NCBI GenBank assembly: GCA_913063125.1
Contig: CAJXZM010000011.1
Coordinates: 1 to 60,893 of the forward strand
Direction: 5' to 3'
Length of the DNA stretch: 60,893 nucleotides
DNA from: an uncultured Gammaproteobacteria bacterium
Lineage (GTDB): Bacteria > Pseudomonadota > Gammaproteobacteria > Pseudomonadales > Ketobacteraceae
Under the pieces are notes generated by a model. That model was not told the DNA's origin, did no database searches, and saw nothing but the letters and a program-made list of their open reading frames with translations. This document shows, piece after piece, positions 18,214 through 27,982 of the stretch (positions are counted from its first letter, which is position 1; every line of letters begins with the position of its first letter). The position numbers and the translations under genes were made by a program.

Positions 18214-19113
18214 ATGACTCAAACAGTAGCCTTTATTGGTCTCGGTAACATGGGCGGCGGCATGGCCGCTAATTTGGTTAAAGCAGGTTTTGTGGTTAAT
18301 GCTTTTGATTTGTCGTCAGCGGCTCAGGAACATGCTCGTGAATCCGGCTGTCATGTTGTTGATAGTGCAAAGGCTGCTGTAGATGGTGCAGACTTTATTG
18401 TTAGCATGTTGCCAAACGGCACTATTGTTGAAAGCGTTTATATTGATGGTGATGCGCTACTAGATGTCATCGACAAAAGCGCGCTGGTTTTAGATTGCTC
18501 AACTGTTGCCCCCGCAAATTCTCGTCGTGTTGAAGCTGAAGCTGCCAAGCGAGGCATTCGTGCGATTGATGCTCCTGTTTCTGGAGGTGTGGCAGCTGCT
18601 GCCGCTGGCACATTAGCCTTTATGTGTGGCGGTTCAGAAGACGATTACCAAGCAGCGCAACCCGTACTCTCCGCTATGGGTTCCAATATCTTCCGCGCAG
18701 GTGACGCCGGTGCCGGTCAGGTTGCCAAAATCTGCAATAACATGCTGCTAGCAATCCACATGACAGGAACGGCTGAAGCATTGCAGTTAGGTATCGACAA
18801 CGGTCTCGACCCCAAAGCCTTATCCAATATAATGCTGAAAAGCTCGGGAAGTAATTGGTCACTACAAAAATACAACCCAGTACCAGGCGTCATGGACGAT
18901 GTGCCATCAGGCAATGATTACCAGGGCGGATTTATGGTTGACCTGATGTTGAAGGATTTAGGCCTTGCAGCTGAAGCGTCTACAGGTAGCAAATCATCCA
19001 TCCCTATGGGTGCTGCCGCACGCAACCTATTTAACTTACACAAGCGTTCTGGGGAAAATGTGGGTGCATTAGATTTCTCCAGCATCATCCGCCTGTATGA
19101 GCAGGGCGAGTAA
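18214..19113 (+). CDS. mmsB: 3-hydroxyisobutyrate dehydrogenase (copy 2)
   Basis: A 299-residue beta-hydroxyacid dehydrogenase with GLGNMGGGMA at residue 9, DAPVSGG near residue 119 and the catalytic Lys in VAKICNNMLLA near residue 172. It is the last gene of the plus-strand operon. Its product, methylmalonate or malonate semialdehyde, would need MmsA from the other operon, linking the two. A dyad just downstream (19117-19146) probably marks the transcript end. Confidence 0.9.
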   Translation: MTQTVAFIGLGNMGGGMAANLVKAGFVVNAFDLSSAAQEHARESGCHVVDSAKAAVDGADFIVSMLPNGTIVESVYIDGDALLDVIDKSALVLDCSTVAPANSRRVEAEAAKRGIRAIDAPVSGGVAAAAAGTLAFMCGGSEDDYQAAQPVLSAMGSNIFRAGDAGAGQVAKICNNMLLAIHMTGTAEALQLGIDNGLDPKALSNIMLKSSGSNWSLQKYNPVPGVMDDVPSGNDYQGGFMVDLMLKDLGLAAEASTGSKSSIPMGAAARNLFNLHKRSGENVGALDFSSIIRLYEQGE

Positions 19114-19116
19114 TGT

Positions 19117-19146
19117 GGAGTATCAAGTATATATTCTTGATACTCC
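19117..19146 (+). terminator. Inverted repeat after the plus-strand catabolic operon
   Basis: An 11-bp perfect stem (GGAGTATCAAG with CTTGATACTCC) and 8-base loop start 4 bases after the stop codon of mmsB copy 2. No T-run follows, so termination is plausible but not certain. Confidence 0.5.
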
Positions 19147-19261
19147 TAAATAAATTCGCGCTGATTCGCGTTTGTTAAGGCGTTTATGTATCTGAATAAA
19201 TTTCAATTGTTTTAGATACATAGGTGCCTCCACTGGTTAGCTGCCAGGGTACGCAAACACC

Positions 19262-19954
19262 TTACTCTGGTAATGCCCAGTTGATCGGCTCTTTTCCTTT
19301 AGACTCCAAGTAAACATTTGTCTCACTAAAATGCCCACAACCCAAAAATCCTCGGTGAGCAGACAGCGGAGATGGATGAACTGAACGTAAAACTCTGTGT
19401 TTCGTTTCATCAATAAATTGGCCCTTTTTATGGGCATAGCTACCCCATAATAGAAAAACCACTCCCTCTTGCTCCTCATTGATTTTTTGGATCACACTGT
19501 CCGTGAAACGCTCCCAACCTTTCTTTTTGTGCGCGCCAGCCGTTGCCTGCTCAACCGTCAAAACACTATTGAGCAGCAACACGCCCTGTTTTGCCCAAGA
19601 GGTTAGACAACCATGGCCAGGTATAGCCAAACCTAAATCACGATGCAGTTCTTTAAATATATTCTTTAATGAGGGAGGTGGTCTAACGCCTTCAGGAACA
19701 GAGAAGCACAAGCCATGAGCTTGACCAGGACCATGATAAGGATCCTGCCCTAAGATCACGACTTTCACATCATTAAAAGGCGTAAAGTTAAAGGCATTAA
19801 AATACTCCTCGCCGGGAGGGTAAATGATTTTCCCTGCGTGTTTTTGCTGCAATAAAAATGCTCGCAATTCGATCATGTAATCTAAGTCGAACTCTGCAGA
19901 CAACTGCCTCTTCCAGCTAGACCCCAGATTTAAATCTTCCACTACCTTACTCAA
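19262..19954 (-). CDS. ung: Uracil-DNA glycosylase
   Basis: A 230-residue family 1 uracil-DNA glycosylase. Motif [19 protein letters not shown] near residue 65 holds the catalytic Asp, [11 protein letters not shown] and LLWGSYA are typical of the core, and motif [18 protein letters not shown] near residue 190 holds the catalytic His. It removes uracil from DNA to start base-excision repair. It begins 6 bases after a TetR-family gene on the same strand, so the two may be cotranscribed, an unusual partner for ung. Confidence 0.96.
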   Translation of the reverse strand: MSKVVEDLNLGSSWKRQLSAEFDLDYMIELRAFLLQQKHAGKIIYPPGEEYFNAFNFTPFNDVKVVILGQDPYHGPGQAHGLCFSVPEGVRPPPSLKNIFKELHRDLGLAIPGHGCLTSWAKQGVLLLNSVLTVEQATAGAHKKKGWERFTDSVIQKINEEQEGVVFLLWGSYAHKKGQFIDETKHRVLRSVHPSPLSAHRGFLGCGHFSETNVYLESKGKEPINWALPE

Positions 19955-19960
19955 CTCAAT

Positions 19961-20638
19961 CTAGACCTGCACTAAAAAGGTATGAAATATACGCTTTAAC
20001 ATGCGCTTAGCTCGATCTGCATCAAACTCTTCAGCTGGACACTGCAATCCCTCTTGTTCTAAACGGAAAATTGTCGCCATGAGTAACTCTGCAACAATAT
20101 CTGGCTCATCAATACCCATTTTCTCACACAACAGATGCATATCATTCACAAGATAACTGTAATAATGCTGAGCCATATCTCGAAGACGAGGGTCACGTAG
20201 TGATTCATGCATAAACGCCTGCTCGGCCAACAAATGATCACGTTTATCCGTTAATTCATGTTGAATAAAGGCTACCAATAATGTTGATAGCGCCTCAACC
20301 AACTGAGTTCTTATAGGCCCTGCCTCTGGAACTTTACCGCCATTAGCCTGAATAAATGCTTCAACTTCAGTATAAATCGGTGTTACCACGTCACTCATTG
20401 CTTTTTCAGCAAATAATGTAAACGTGTCAGTAATTAAGTCTGATATATCTTTAAAGTAGTATGTTGTGGCAGATAATGGTACTTCAGCTTCTTTTGCCAC
20501 AGCCCTGTGACGAACACCACGAACACCCTCTTTAACAACAAGCCTTAGAGCCGCTTCTAAAATAGCCTTCCGGCGCTGTTCACTTCTTGTACGACTGGCT
20601 TTTCGCCCTTGATAACTTACATTTACACCATCAGACAT
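19961..20638 (-). CDS. TetR-family transcriptional regulator
   Basis: A 225-residue regulator with an N-terminal TetR helix-turn-helix (EQRRKAILEAALRLVVKEG, then VRHRAVAKEAEVPLSATTYY) at residues 20-65 and a divergent C-terminal ligand domain. Such proteins are usually repressors relieved by a small hydrophobic ligand. It is directly upstream of ung. The nearest likely target is itself, or the MMPL exporter at 21104, which is encoded farther upstream on the same strand and whose 3' end faces this regulator's promoter region. A candidate operator dyad lies at 20674-20694. Confidence 0.88.
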   Translation of the reverse strand: MSDGVNVSYQGRKASRTRSEQRRKAILEAALRLVVKEGVRGVRHRAVAKEAEVPLSATTYYFKDISDLITDTFTLFAEKAMSDVVTPIYTEVEAFIQANGGKVPEAGPIRTQLVEALSTLLVAFIQHELTDKRDHLLAEQAFMHESLRDPRLRDMAQHYYSYLVNDMHLLCEKMGIDEPDIVAELLMATIFRLEQEGLQCPAEEFDADRAKRMLKRIFHTFLVQV

Positions 20639-20973
20639 AATAACAATTCACTACCGGAAACTGTGGGTTCTAGTTTAGCCAATCATACGCTAAATAGTCA
20701 GGAAATACAGCGAGATAACTGGATGAACAGTCATCGTTTTTCGCTCCAAAACTGAGCGCCATTGGCGTTAATCGATATTTGGTTGCTGCTGACAATTGAT
20801 TGATTAATAAAACAGTATAGATGGATTACCGGGATTTACAGAAATTGTATTTTACAACACTGCTGCCCTTTTAAAGAGAGGGAAGAGCCCCGAAGGACTT
20901 GATTAATATCAAGTCCTTCGGGGCTGACGCACTTTATACTAGGTATGCAGTGTAAACAAAACAGGAAACAAAA
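20639..20973. promoter_or_regulatory. Regulatory gap between tetR and the small ORF at 20974
   Basis: No gene recognised. The space contains the likely tetR promoter with a 6-bp-arm dyad TTTAGC-N9-GCTAAA (20674-20694), about 36 bases before the tetR start and a candidate operator, and the long hairpin at 20886-20925 described separately. Confidence 0.4.
20886..20925. terminator. 18-bp perfect hairpin
   Basis: Arms of 18 bases (starting AGCCCCGAAGG, ending CCTTCGGGGCT) pair perfectly around TAAT. The stem is GC-rich at its base. There is no T-run after it on either strand within 10 bases. It stands between a minus-strand exporter gene and tetR, so it could end exporter transcripts, or shield the small ORF at 20974. 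Position 48 bases upstream of that ORF also allows a 5'-leader role. Confidence 0.55.
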
Positions 20974-21117
20974 ATGCAATTCCTTGCCATAACAATGCTA
21001 CTTGTATTCGCCAACATTTCATTCGTCGACTTAAGCACTGAACCACAAGCATCCGCCCCTCCGATAGAAAGCGCTGCGACTCCCACAATAATTATTGAAT
21101 CTGTTAACCTGAAATAG
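20974..21117 (+). CDS. Possible small secreted peptide (47 aa)
   Basis: ATG at 20974 is preceded by AGGAAACAAAA, a good ribosome site. The 47 codons start with MQFLAITMLLVFANISF, a short hydrophobic segment that could be a signal or membrane anchor, followed by a Pro/Ser/Ala-rich tail ending ESVNLK. The end overlaps the 3' end of the exporter gene on the other strand by 14 bases. Nothing identifies a function. It could be chance, and conservation has not been tested. Confidence 0.35.
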   Translation: MQFLAITMLLVFANISFVDLSTEPQASAPPIESAATPTIIIESVNLK

Positions 21118-23554
21118 CCTCCCCTTGTACCAACAAGTCACGTTGATCCGCCTGGCCTGTTGGGGAGCTGCGCTTTTGTCGTTTTTTATCTTTTCTACCA
21201 TCAATAAACAGCAACAACGGTACAAAGAAGAAAAAATTCACGGCCAAAGCAATTGTTACCGTAATCGCAGTTAACATGCCCATGCTCGAATTCGGATAAT
21301 AATGGGAAGTAGCCATCATGCCAAAGTTTGCCGCCAGCACCAGTGTTGTGGCAATTAACGCCAAGCCAACAGTTTTAAACGCATACCGTGTGGCTTCAAT
21401 ACTTGTTAAGTTATTCTCTCGTCTGGCACGAATATATTTACTTAAGAAATGAACGGTATTATCAATCACGATACCAAGAGTCATACAGGCAACAATACTT
21501 ACCGCTATGCCAATCTGCCCATTCCATAACCCCCATATTCCAAAAGAAATTATCGCAGGGAATATATTTGGAAAAATGCTTAGTAATCCGTATTTAAAGG
21601 AACGTAATGCGATGATTAATAATAGCGACACCACAACTAGTGCCAACCCAGTCCCAACCAACATCCCCTTAATATTGTGGTAGGACAACTCCCCTAGCAA
21701 TAAGTCAAACCCAACGCCTTGTGTTTCCATCCTTTCCGGTAAATTATTAGCAATCCACGCTCTCGCAGATCGCTCAAAGCCAATAATTTCATTGGAGGAT
21801 ATCGTCCCTAACAACACATCCACCCTCACTGCCGAACGGTCTATATCCATTTGATTTTCTAATCCCAACCCAAAGGGCAGAGACATTTGAAACATTAATA
21901 CATACTGAGAAATCAACTCCCTTTGCTCTGGAACCTTATAGTAACCAACTTCACCGCCGTTCATATCACGATTTAACCGTTTGATCGTGTCGGAAAATGT
22001 AGATACAAACATCACATTATTTTGCTCTCTTGCCCAATCAGAAAAAGCATCTAGCCCCTTCATGTAGTCAGGATCCATGATGCCGCGATCGCCACCCGAT
22101 GGAAATGCAAATTGAATTCGATGATGACCTGTTAGCTCATCAACCATAAATTGTGTGGCATTTCTCACTTCAAAAGATTCATCAAAATATTCAAACCACA
22201 CATCATTAAATTCATTTTTTAAACTGCATACAGACAATAGGGAAAATATTAACGTTGCAACAACAAAAACAGGTTTACGTCTGTCTATCACAAAATCTGC
22301 AAACTTATTCATAAACTTGTTACGCCAAAGAATTTCACCGTCAGAACCTTCGTCCACATCAAGCTGGCGCGCCTTCTGTTTCACGTTCAACTGAGGTAAC
22401 ACCATAATCATTGCGGGTAAAAATACAATCGACAAGAACCAAGCCGCCATCACACCGACCGAAACCAAATTCCCCATATCCGCAAACGGAGGGGATTCGG
22501 AATTATTTAAAAACAAAAAGCCCACGGCAGTCGTCACACTGGTGAGAAATACAGGCTGCATGTTTATACGTAAACTTTCCAGCATCGCCTCACGTTTTTT
22601 TTGGCCTACACTAAGTTGATGCTGGTACGTTAACAATAGATGAATACTATCCGCCACTGCTAACGTTAAGATAATTGCAGGTGCCCCCCCCATAACCGGC
22701 GTAAGTTCAACTCCCCACCACGTCATAATCCCCAGTCCAATGACATTCGATAACGCAATAACAAAATAGGTTAATACAACCGATGCCACACTGCGCAACA
22801 TAATGTAAAGGCAAATAAGTACCGCGACAGTGCTGTATAACGATGTTGTGCTTAATGCATCCTCTGTTGCTTTTTTAGATGCATCTTTAAATGCAACATG
22901 GCCTGACAACATAAACTCTACATCCGGATACCGAGTCCGAAAATCATCTCGTACCGATCTGGCGTACTCCATAATCATCGGTGCATCACGGCCACCTTCA
23001 TTATCGGCAAGTACCGACACATTTACCGATGCCACATGCCCCCGAGAGGAAATAACATTCTTCACAAGATAAGGTTCACTAAGCGCTATTTGCTTAATCT
23101 TATCCAATTGTTTATCGGATAAACTAAGGGGCTCATCCACTAAGTCAATGACATCAAGGTCATCACCATTCACTTCGGTATGCTGAAAGTTCACTAAAGA
23201 GTCGACACGAAGTGTTTTAGGCAACGTCCAAGCTTTATTGGTCAACTCCTGAAGCATGGCCAGATTTTTACGCGTAAACACGTTGTCACTTTTCGGATGG
23301 ACGATAAAAACCACATTATCGTCTTTCGTAAAACGTTGCTCCATGGCAATCAGGCGTTGCATCCCTTCATTATCCGGCCCAAATAACACCCGAGGATCAT
23401 TGTTTAACTCTGCAAATCGCAAACCATAACCGGATGTTCCAACCACCAAGAGCGTAAAAATGATGCAAAACCATGGGTGATCGACGATAAACTGTTGAAA
23501 ATATTGAATAAACCCAGATGGTTCCACGCTATCAACCTGAGAATTCTTATTCAT
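21104..23554 (-). CDS. MMPL/RND-superfamily exporter
   Basis: An 816-residue inner-membrane transporter with two repeats, each a membrane helix (first near residues 32-52), a large periplasmic loop, and a block of five helices (residues about 235-400 and 650-790). Family signs are the FAELNNDPRVLFGPDNEG start of loop 1, APAIILTLAVADSIHLL with the conserved Asp in the first helical block, and CMTLGIVIDNTVHFLSKY in the second. These proteins move hydrophobic or lipid substrates by proton exchange. The MalT-type regulator gene lies 127 bases upstream on the same strand and may control it. No membrane-fusion partner is nearby. Confidence 0.88.
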   Translation of the reverse strand: MNKNSQVDSVEPSGFIQYFQQFIVDHPWFCIIFTLLVVGTSGYGLRFAELNNDPRVLFGPDNEGMQRLIAMEQRFTKDDNVVFIVHPKSDNVFTRKNLAMLQELTNKAWTLPKTLRVDSLVNFQHTEVNGDDLDVIDLVDEPLSLSDKQLDKIKQIALSEPYLVKNVISSRGHVASVNVSVLADNEGGRDAPMIMEYARSVRDDFRTRYPDVEFMLSGHVAFKDASKKATEDALSTTSLYSTVAVLICLYIMLRSVASVVLTYFVIALSNVIGLGIMTWWGVELTPVMGGAPAIILTLAVADSIHLLLTYQHQLSVGQKKREAMLESLRINMQPVFLTSVTTAVGFLFLNNSESPPFADMGNLVSVGVMAAWFLSIVFLPAMIMVLPQLNVKQKARQLDVDEGSDGEILWRNKFMNKFADFVIDRRKPVFVVATLIFSLLSVCSLKNEFNDVWFEYFDESFEVRNATQFMVDELTGHHRIQFAFPSGGDRGIMDPDYMKGLDAFSDWAREQNNVMFVSTFSDTIKRLNRDMNGGEVGYYKVPEQRELISQYVLMFQMSLPFGLGLENQMDIDRSAVRVDVLLGTISSNEIIGFERSARAWIANNLPERMETQGVGFDLLLGELSYHNIKGMLVGTGLALVVVSLLLIIALRSFKYGLLSIFPNIFPAIISFGIWGLWNGQIGIAVSIVACMTLGIVIDNTVHFLSKYIRARRENNLTSIEATRYAFKTVGLALIATTLVLAANFGMMATSHYYPNSSMGMLTAITVTIALAVNFFFFVPLLLFIDGRKDKKRQKRSSPTGQADQRDLLVQGEAISG

Positions 23555-23681
23555 GCCTTTTATCTCTATTTTATTAGTATCTACCTATTGTGCTCAAATA
23601 GAGGTAATAATCGCATAACCAAAAAGGGTTATTTTTAGCCCTAAACCGCAAATAACGCCTCACACCCTTTTTACATATTTG

Positions 23682-26399
23682 TTAATCAGTGAAAACCCCT
23701 ACCTCTAGGGCTTTGGACACAGCCTGCGTGCGACTCTTTACCATCAGTTTCTCATACAGATTTCGTATGTGGACTTTTGCCGTGTTTGCAGAGATAGAGA
23801 GCCGGTCAGCGATTTCAGCATTTTTTAGACCTTGCTTAATAAGCAACAAAATTTCTATTTCCCTTGATGTCAGGCTTTCTTTTATTTTGTTATTTTCAAG
23901 ATCGAGCGTTTGTTTATCGACAACTCCAGATTGAAGTATTGACTGTTTTTCAAGGTAGCCTCGATACGCTAAGAGAGGAGCACTTAGCCCCCGCAGTCGC
24001 TGCAACAAAGGCCCTACAACAATCCAGTCATCTAAAAATACCCGGCAATAACCTGCGCTCTCACCAATAACAATAGCCTTTAATAGAAAACGTCGCGCCC
24101 CTATAGAATCCTGCTGCCTTTCACACATCAACGCACTCAACACCAATGCCCTGATTGAACTTAACATTCTCCCAAACCGCTCACTGTCCTCCACAATAAA
24201 CGTAAGTAACTGCCGAGCCAGTTCAAACTTATCTTGTAATATATACGCTCGAATTAATAAAAATCGATCTTCTTCACTTCGGTAATAGGTGATTTCTTGC
24301 AAACGAGACTGTTCTTGATCGGCCCATTTTATTAGCACCTCATATTTCCCCTGACAAAATGCGAGCTTTGCCAAAAACATACTAATTGGTGGTGATATGA
24401 AGGACCAAAAGCTTAAATGATCAGAAAAATCCTCTTGGGCAGCTCGTAATAATTGATCCGCCTCATCATAACGCCTCGCACTCATCAATGCATTCGCATA
24501 GGTAATATCCGTTAATGCTTTTTGCCCTGGCATAGCTGCAGAGCCGGTGTGGTTTCTCAAATTGCGCCAACATTCGCTAACTTTTTCAAATTGATTCGTT
24601 TCACGATACATATCCAATTTGCAAATATCTGACCAACCAACAGCTAACCCGGGGTCCGCCCCAACGCTATCCACCCACCGATGAAACTCAGCAAAACAGT
24701 CAAAGGACCCTCTTACATCTCCACCATAATAACGTGCCATACCTAAAGTTTGGGCTAAACTCAATGCAATAAATTGATTGTTCTCTCGCTTTGCTTTACT
24801 CAATATTGCTGGAGCATATTTGATGATATTGGTCATATCACCCCGTACAAAATAATCGATAACCACACCCAACTGAACACCTAAGTCCTCATTATGATGA
24901 GAACTTTGTAGCAACGATTCATGATCTGCAATTAACCGTCTCGCTCCCTGGGGGTCTCCAGAAATATGTGCCAACTGAGTACGGTAAACTGCGACGTGAC
25001 TGAGTAATTGCTTGCGTTCATCATCCGTCATCACAACAAATTCTGCATCAATTATCTCTTCAACACGATCTAAATAAGCTTCCGCAGGGGTAATATTATT
25101 GCTTCGAAACAGGGACCAAGCCTTAATCAGTAGCAACTTGGGTCTATTTTGCACCTCATTTTCCGGCAATTTATCTAACAATGACTCTGACAACGAATCT
25201 TCACTACCTAACACCCTGCCATAGCTAATATCCTCCACTAGCTCAGAGGCACGCGGCCACTGCTCCGCTGCGAGATAATGCTCTATTGCCTCCTCTTTAT
25301 GTCCCATTGCTTCAAAAGCAACTGCCGCTTTCGCATGCAGCTTATTCCGTTTCTTTAATGTCTTCTTATCAAATTGAGATAACAGAGCTTCTCGAAACAG
25401 CTCATGAAAACGATACCAATCGGCCTCACCATGAAGTGACTGTATAAATAAATTCTTATCTTTAAGCTGTTCAATGATGTCATTGCTATTGTTGATCGAA
25501 AACATCTCATTTAATAGCCCCGTCGAGAAACACGCCAACGGCGACGTATCAATAACAAAATCACGAACCTCTTGGTCGAGGCCAGAAATAACCTCATCAA
25601 ACAAGTAGCGTATTACCTCTTCATCCAGGTCCGTTAATGCACGGGTTAGAACACTATCTTCTCTTGCCATCGGCAAATCACGCTGCATCGACAGTACCGC
25701 AAGCTGAACTGCTGCCGCCCAACCTTCTGTCCGTTTTTGTAGCACAAAAACACTATCTTCACTGATGGCCCCTGAAAAGCGTTGCTTCAAAAACAACGCG
25801 GTTTCTTCGGCAATAAACGCCAACTCCACACTGGTAACTTCAACTAATTGATCTCGAACTTTTCGGCGTTCTATAAATAAGGGTGGCTGAGTACGACTTG
25901 CAAGAACAACATGAATGGACAGAGGCAAATTATCAAAAAAATACGCCATCGTATCATGTATCTGTGCGTTGTTAATAACATGATAATCATCCAACACTAA
26001 CACCAAAGGTGCTGATGACGTACCTCCATTCCATATCAACAGTTCATTTACCAACATTTCCACTAACTGATCAATATGCAGAGGTGATATATCCAGTAAC
26101 AAAACCTGAGACTTTGGAGCAATATGCTCATCGCAACGCTGTATAGCACCCACTAAATACCGCCAAAAGCGCAGTACATCATTATCTCGTCCATCTAAAG
26201 ACAGCCAAATTGGCTGCAGCTCACACACCGATAGCCATTGTATAATCAGCGTAGTTTTACCGTATCCAGGGGGGGCCTGCAACAAACTTATATGCCCAGG
26301 TTCAGGACTGCCTAGCCTAGCAAACAGTCGCTGCCGCAGCATTAATTGAGATGGGATAATAGGCACTAAAAACTTAGTTTCTAACAACATAATTGACAA
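23682..26399 (-). CDS. MalT/AlkS-type LuxR-family regulator
   Basis: A 905-residue large ATP-binding LuxR (LAL) regulator. Order: ATPase of the STAND class with Walker A APPGYGKTT near residue 43 and LVLVLDDYHVI near residue 138, winged-helix part, then a long helical TPR-like sensor region (residues 400-800), and a C-terminal LuxR DNA-binding domain beginning LTSREIEILLLIKQG near residue 840. Length matches MalT and AlkS. Such proteins activate sugar, alkane or steroid pathways on ligand binding. Neighbouring exporter suggests a hydrophobic inducer, but this is inference. Confidence 0.9.
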   Translation of the reverse strand: MSIMLLETKFLVPIIPSQLMLRQRLFARLGSPEPGHISLLQAPPGYGKTTLIIQWLSVCELQPIWLSLDGRDNDVLRFWRYLVGAIQRCDEHIAPKSQVLLLDISPLHIDQLVEMLVNELLIWNGGTSSAPLVLVLDDYHVINNAQIHDTMAYFFDNLPLSIHVVLASRTQPPLFIERRKVRDQLVEVTSVELAFIAEETALFLKQRFSGAISEDSVFVLQKRTEGWAAAVQLAVLSMQRDLPMAREDSVLTRALTDLDEEVIRYLFDEVISGLDQEVRDFVIDTSPLACFSTGLLNEMFSINNSNDIIEQLKDKNLFIQSLHGEADWYRFHELFREALLSQFDKKTLKKRNKLHAKAAVAFEAMGHKEEAIEHYLAAEQWPRASELVEDISYGRVLGSEDSLSESLLDKLPENEVQNRPKLLLIKAWSLFRSNNITPAEAYLDRVEEIIDAEFVVMTDDERKQLLSHVAVYRTQLAHISGDPQGARRLIADHESLLQSSHHNEDLGVQLGVVIDYFVRGDMTNIIKYAPAILSKAKRENNQFIALSLAQTLGMARYYGGDVRGSFDCFAEFHRWVDSVGADPGLAVGWSDICKLDMYRETNQFEKVSECWRNLRNHTGSAAMPGQKALTDITYANALMSARRYDEADQLLRAAQEDFSDHLSFWSFISPPISMFLAKLAFCQGKYEVLIKWADQEQSRLQEITYYRSEEDRFLLIRAYILQDKFELARQLLTFIVEDSERFGRMLSSIRALVLSALMCERQQDSIGARRFLLKAIVIGESAGYCRVFLDDWIVVGPLLQRLRGLSAPLLAYRGYLEKQSILQSGVVDKQTLDLENNKIKESLTSREIEILLLIKQGLKNAEIADRLSISANTAKVHIRNLYEKLMVKSRTQAVSKALEVGVFTD

Positions 26400-26602
26400 T
26401 TTTTCTTTTTGTATAGAAATCAGATTACACAGTGTCCTATGTTAACTGCTTTTGATCAATCTAATCCTTGTCCACTTCACTTAGGAACAGAAGACCAAAA
26501 CTAACGCCCATATTCAACTCACCTTGACCCGTAATGCTCCCCCCTAACGCAACCCATAATGTTCAGCCTTCGATGAGTACGATTTACTCTAACCTGCCGT
26601 TA

Positions 26603-27913
26603 TTAATGTAACTTCAACCGAGGTCGGATAAAGCGATTGATTTTATCCGACAACGCCACTAGCAACGTCTTAAACCAACCATGTATAGCCAATTGATGCA
26701 TTCGATACAAAGAAACATAGGCTAAACGAGCAATTCGTCCCTCCACACTTAAGCTACCCGTTGAAATTCCTCCCATCAAACGACCAAATGCAGTGAAGTC
26801 ACTCAAAGAAACTAAAGAGCCATAATCACTGTATTCAAAGTTGACAAGTGGTTTTCCTAAATGAAGGTTACGGATATTTTTGGCGACTAAACTTGCCATC
26901 TGATGAGCAGACTGCGCTCTTGGTGGCACCCAGCGTACTTCCCCATCGGCCCCCACCATTTCACAACCGGCGCAATCACCTAAAGCAAAAATTGCGGAAT
27001 CACCTTTTACTTGTAACGTTGACTCAACAAGTAACTGATTAGCGCGATTGGTTTCAAGCCCACCGAAATTACGTAAAAAATCAGGAGCCTTTACACCTGC
27101 AGCCCATACAATAAGATCCGCTTCAAAGCGCGTTCCATCTTTGGTGATAAGTGCATTTTTTTCAGCACAGGTAATCATCGTCGAGAGATTAACATTAACC
27201 CCAAGCTCTTTAAGTTCAGTGTAAACCGCCGATGAGATCCGCTCACTTAATGCAGGCAACAAACAAGGGCCAGCCTCAATCAGAGAGACCTGTAAATGCT
27301 CTGATCGAACATTATTCAAGCCATAAGTAGCAAACATCTGTCGCGCTTTAAAAAGTTCCGCAGAAAGCTCAACCCCCGTAGCGCCACCACCGACAATAAC
27401 CACATTTAGCTTACGCTCGATGTTAGTTTTTGCCAGATCACGATTCAATCGAATAAATTGATTAACCAAACGGCGCTGAAATGTTTTTGCCTGAGAGATA
27501 CTATCCAAGAAAATACAATGTTCCGCAACACCATCAATACCAAAGTCATTGGATACACTGCCTATCGCCAATACAAGATAATCATAAGGCTCTTCGCGTT
27601 GTGGTAAAATCTCTTCACCATCGTCATCAAATAACGCTGCAAGCTGAATTACTTTTTTATCTCGATCAACACCACACAACGTCCCGACTTTAAAGGTAAA
27701 GCCGTTATAATGTGCGTGTGCGCGATACCCAACAGCATCCGCTTCAGCATCCAGTGAACCTGAAGCCACCTCGTGCAATAACGGTTTCCAAATATGGGTA
27801 TGATTTCTATCGAGTAAAAGCACATCCGCTTTGCCTTTACCTCCCAGTTTTTTACCTAATGATGTTGCTAGCTCTAAGCCACCCGCACCGCCTCCAACAA
27901 TAACAATTTTCAT
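26603..27913 (-). CDS. ndh: Type II NADH dehydrogenase (NDH-2)
   Basis: A 436-residue flavoprotein of the NDH-2 family. The FAD-binding motif GGGAGGLELA starts at residue 7, HTHIWKPLLHEVASG near residue 38 is the hallmark NDH-2 segment, VIVGGGATGVELSAEL near residue 173 binds NADH, and FALGDCAG near residue 308 closes the FAD site. The C-terminus has a weak amphipathic membrane-attachment region ending in RPRLKLH. It passes electrons from NADH to quinone without pumping protons. It stands alone; a strong dyad lies in its 5' leader (27936-27982). It could feed quinol to the adjacent cytochrome cluster, but they are separated by 240 bases. Confidence 0.93.
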   Translation of the reverse strand: MKIVIVGGGAGGLELATSLGKKLGGKGKADVLLLDRNHTHIWKPLLHEVASGSLDAEADAVGYRAHAHYNGFTFKVGTLCGVDRDKKVIQLAALFDDDGEEILPQREEPYDYLVLAIGSVSNDFGIDGVAEHCIFLDSISQAKTFQRRLVNQFIRLNRDLAKTNIERKLNVVIVGGGATGVELSAELFKARQMFATYGLNNVRSEHLQVSLIEAGPCLLPALSERISSAVYTELKELGVNVNLSTMITCAEKNALITKDGTRFEADLIVWAAGVKAPDFLRNFGGLETNRANQLLVESTLQVKGDSAIFALGDCAGCEMVGADGEVRWVPPRAQSAHQMASLVAKNIRNLHLGKPLVNFEYSDYGSLVSLSDFTAFGRLMGGISTGSLSVEGRIARLAYVSLYRMHQLAIHGWFKTLLVALSDKINRFIRPRLKLH

Positions 27914-27935
27914 TTTAATGCCCTATACAAGTAAG

Positions 27936-27982
27936 ATTCCTTTGTATCCCATTCACAAACATCAAGAGGGGTACAAAGGAAT
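27936..27982 (-). promoter_or_regulatory. Inverted repeat in the ndh leader
   Basis: Arms ATTCCTTTGTATCCC (27936-27950) and GGGGTACAAAGGAAT (27968-27982) pair over 15 positions with a single G-U type mismatch, around a 17-base loop, starting 23 bases before the ndh start on the minus strand. It may be an attenuating RNA hairpin, or a double operator for a regulator sensing redox state. No T-run. Confidence 0.5.
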
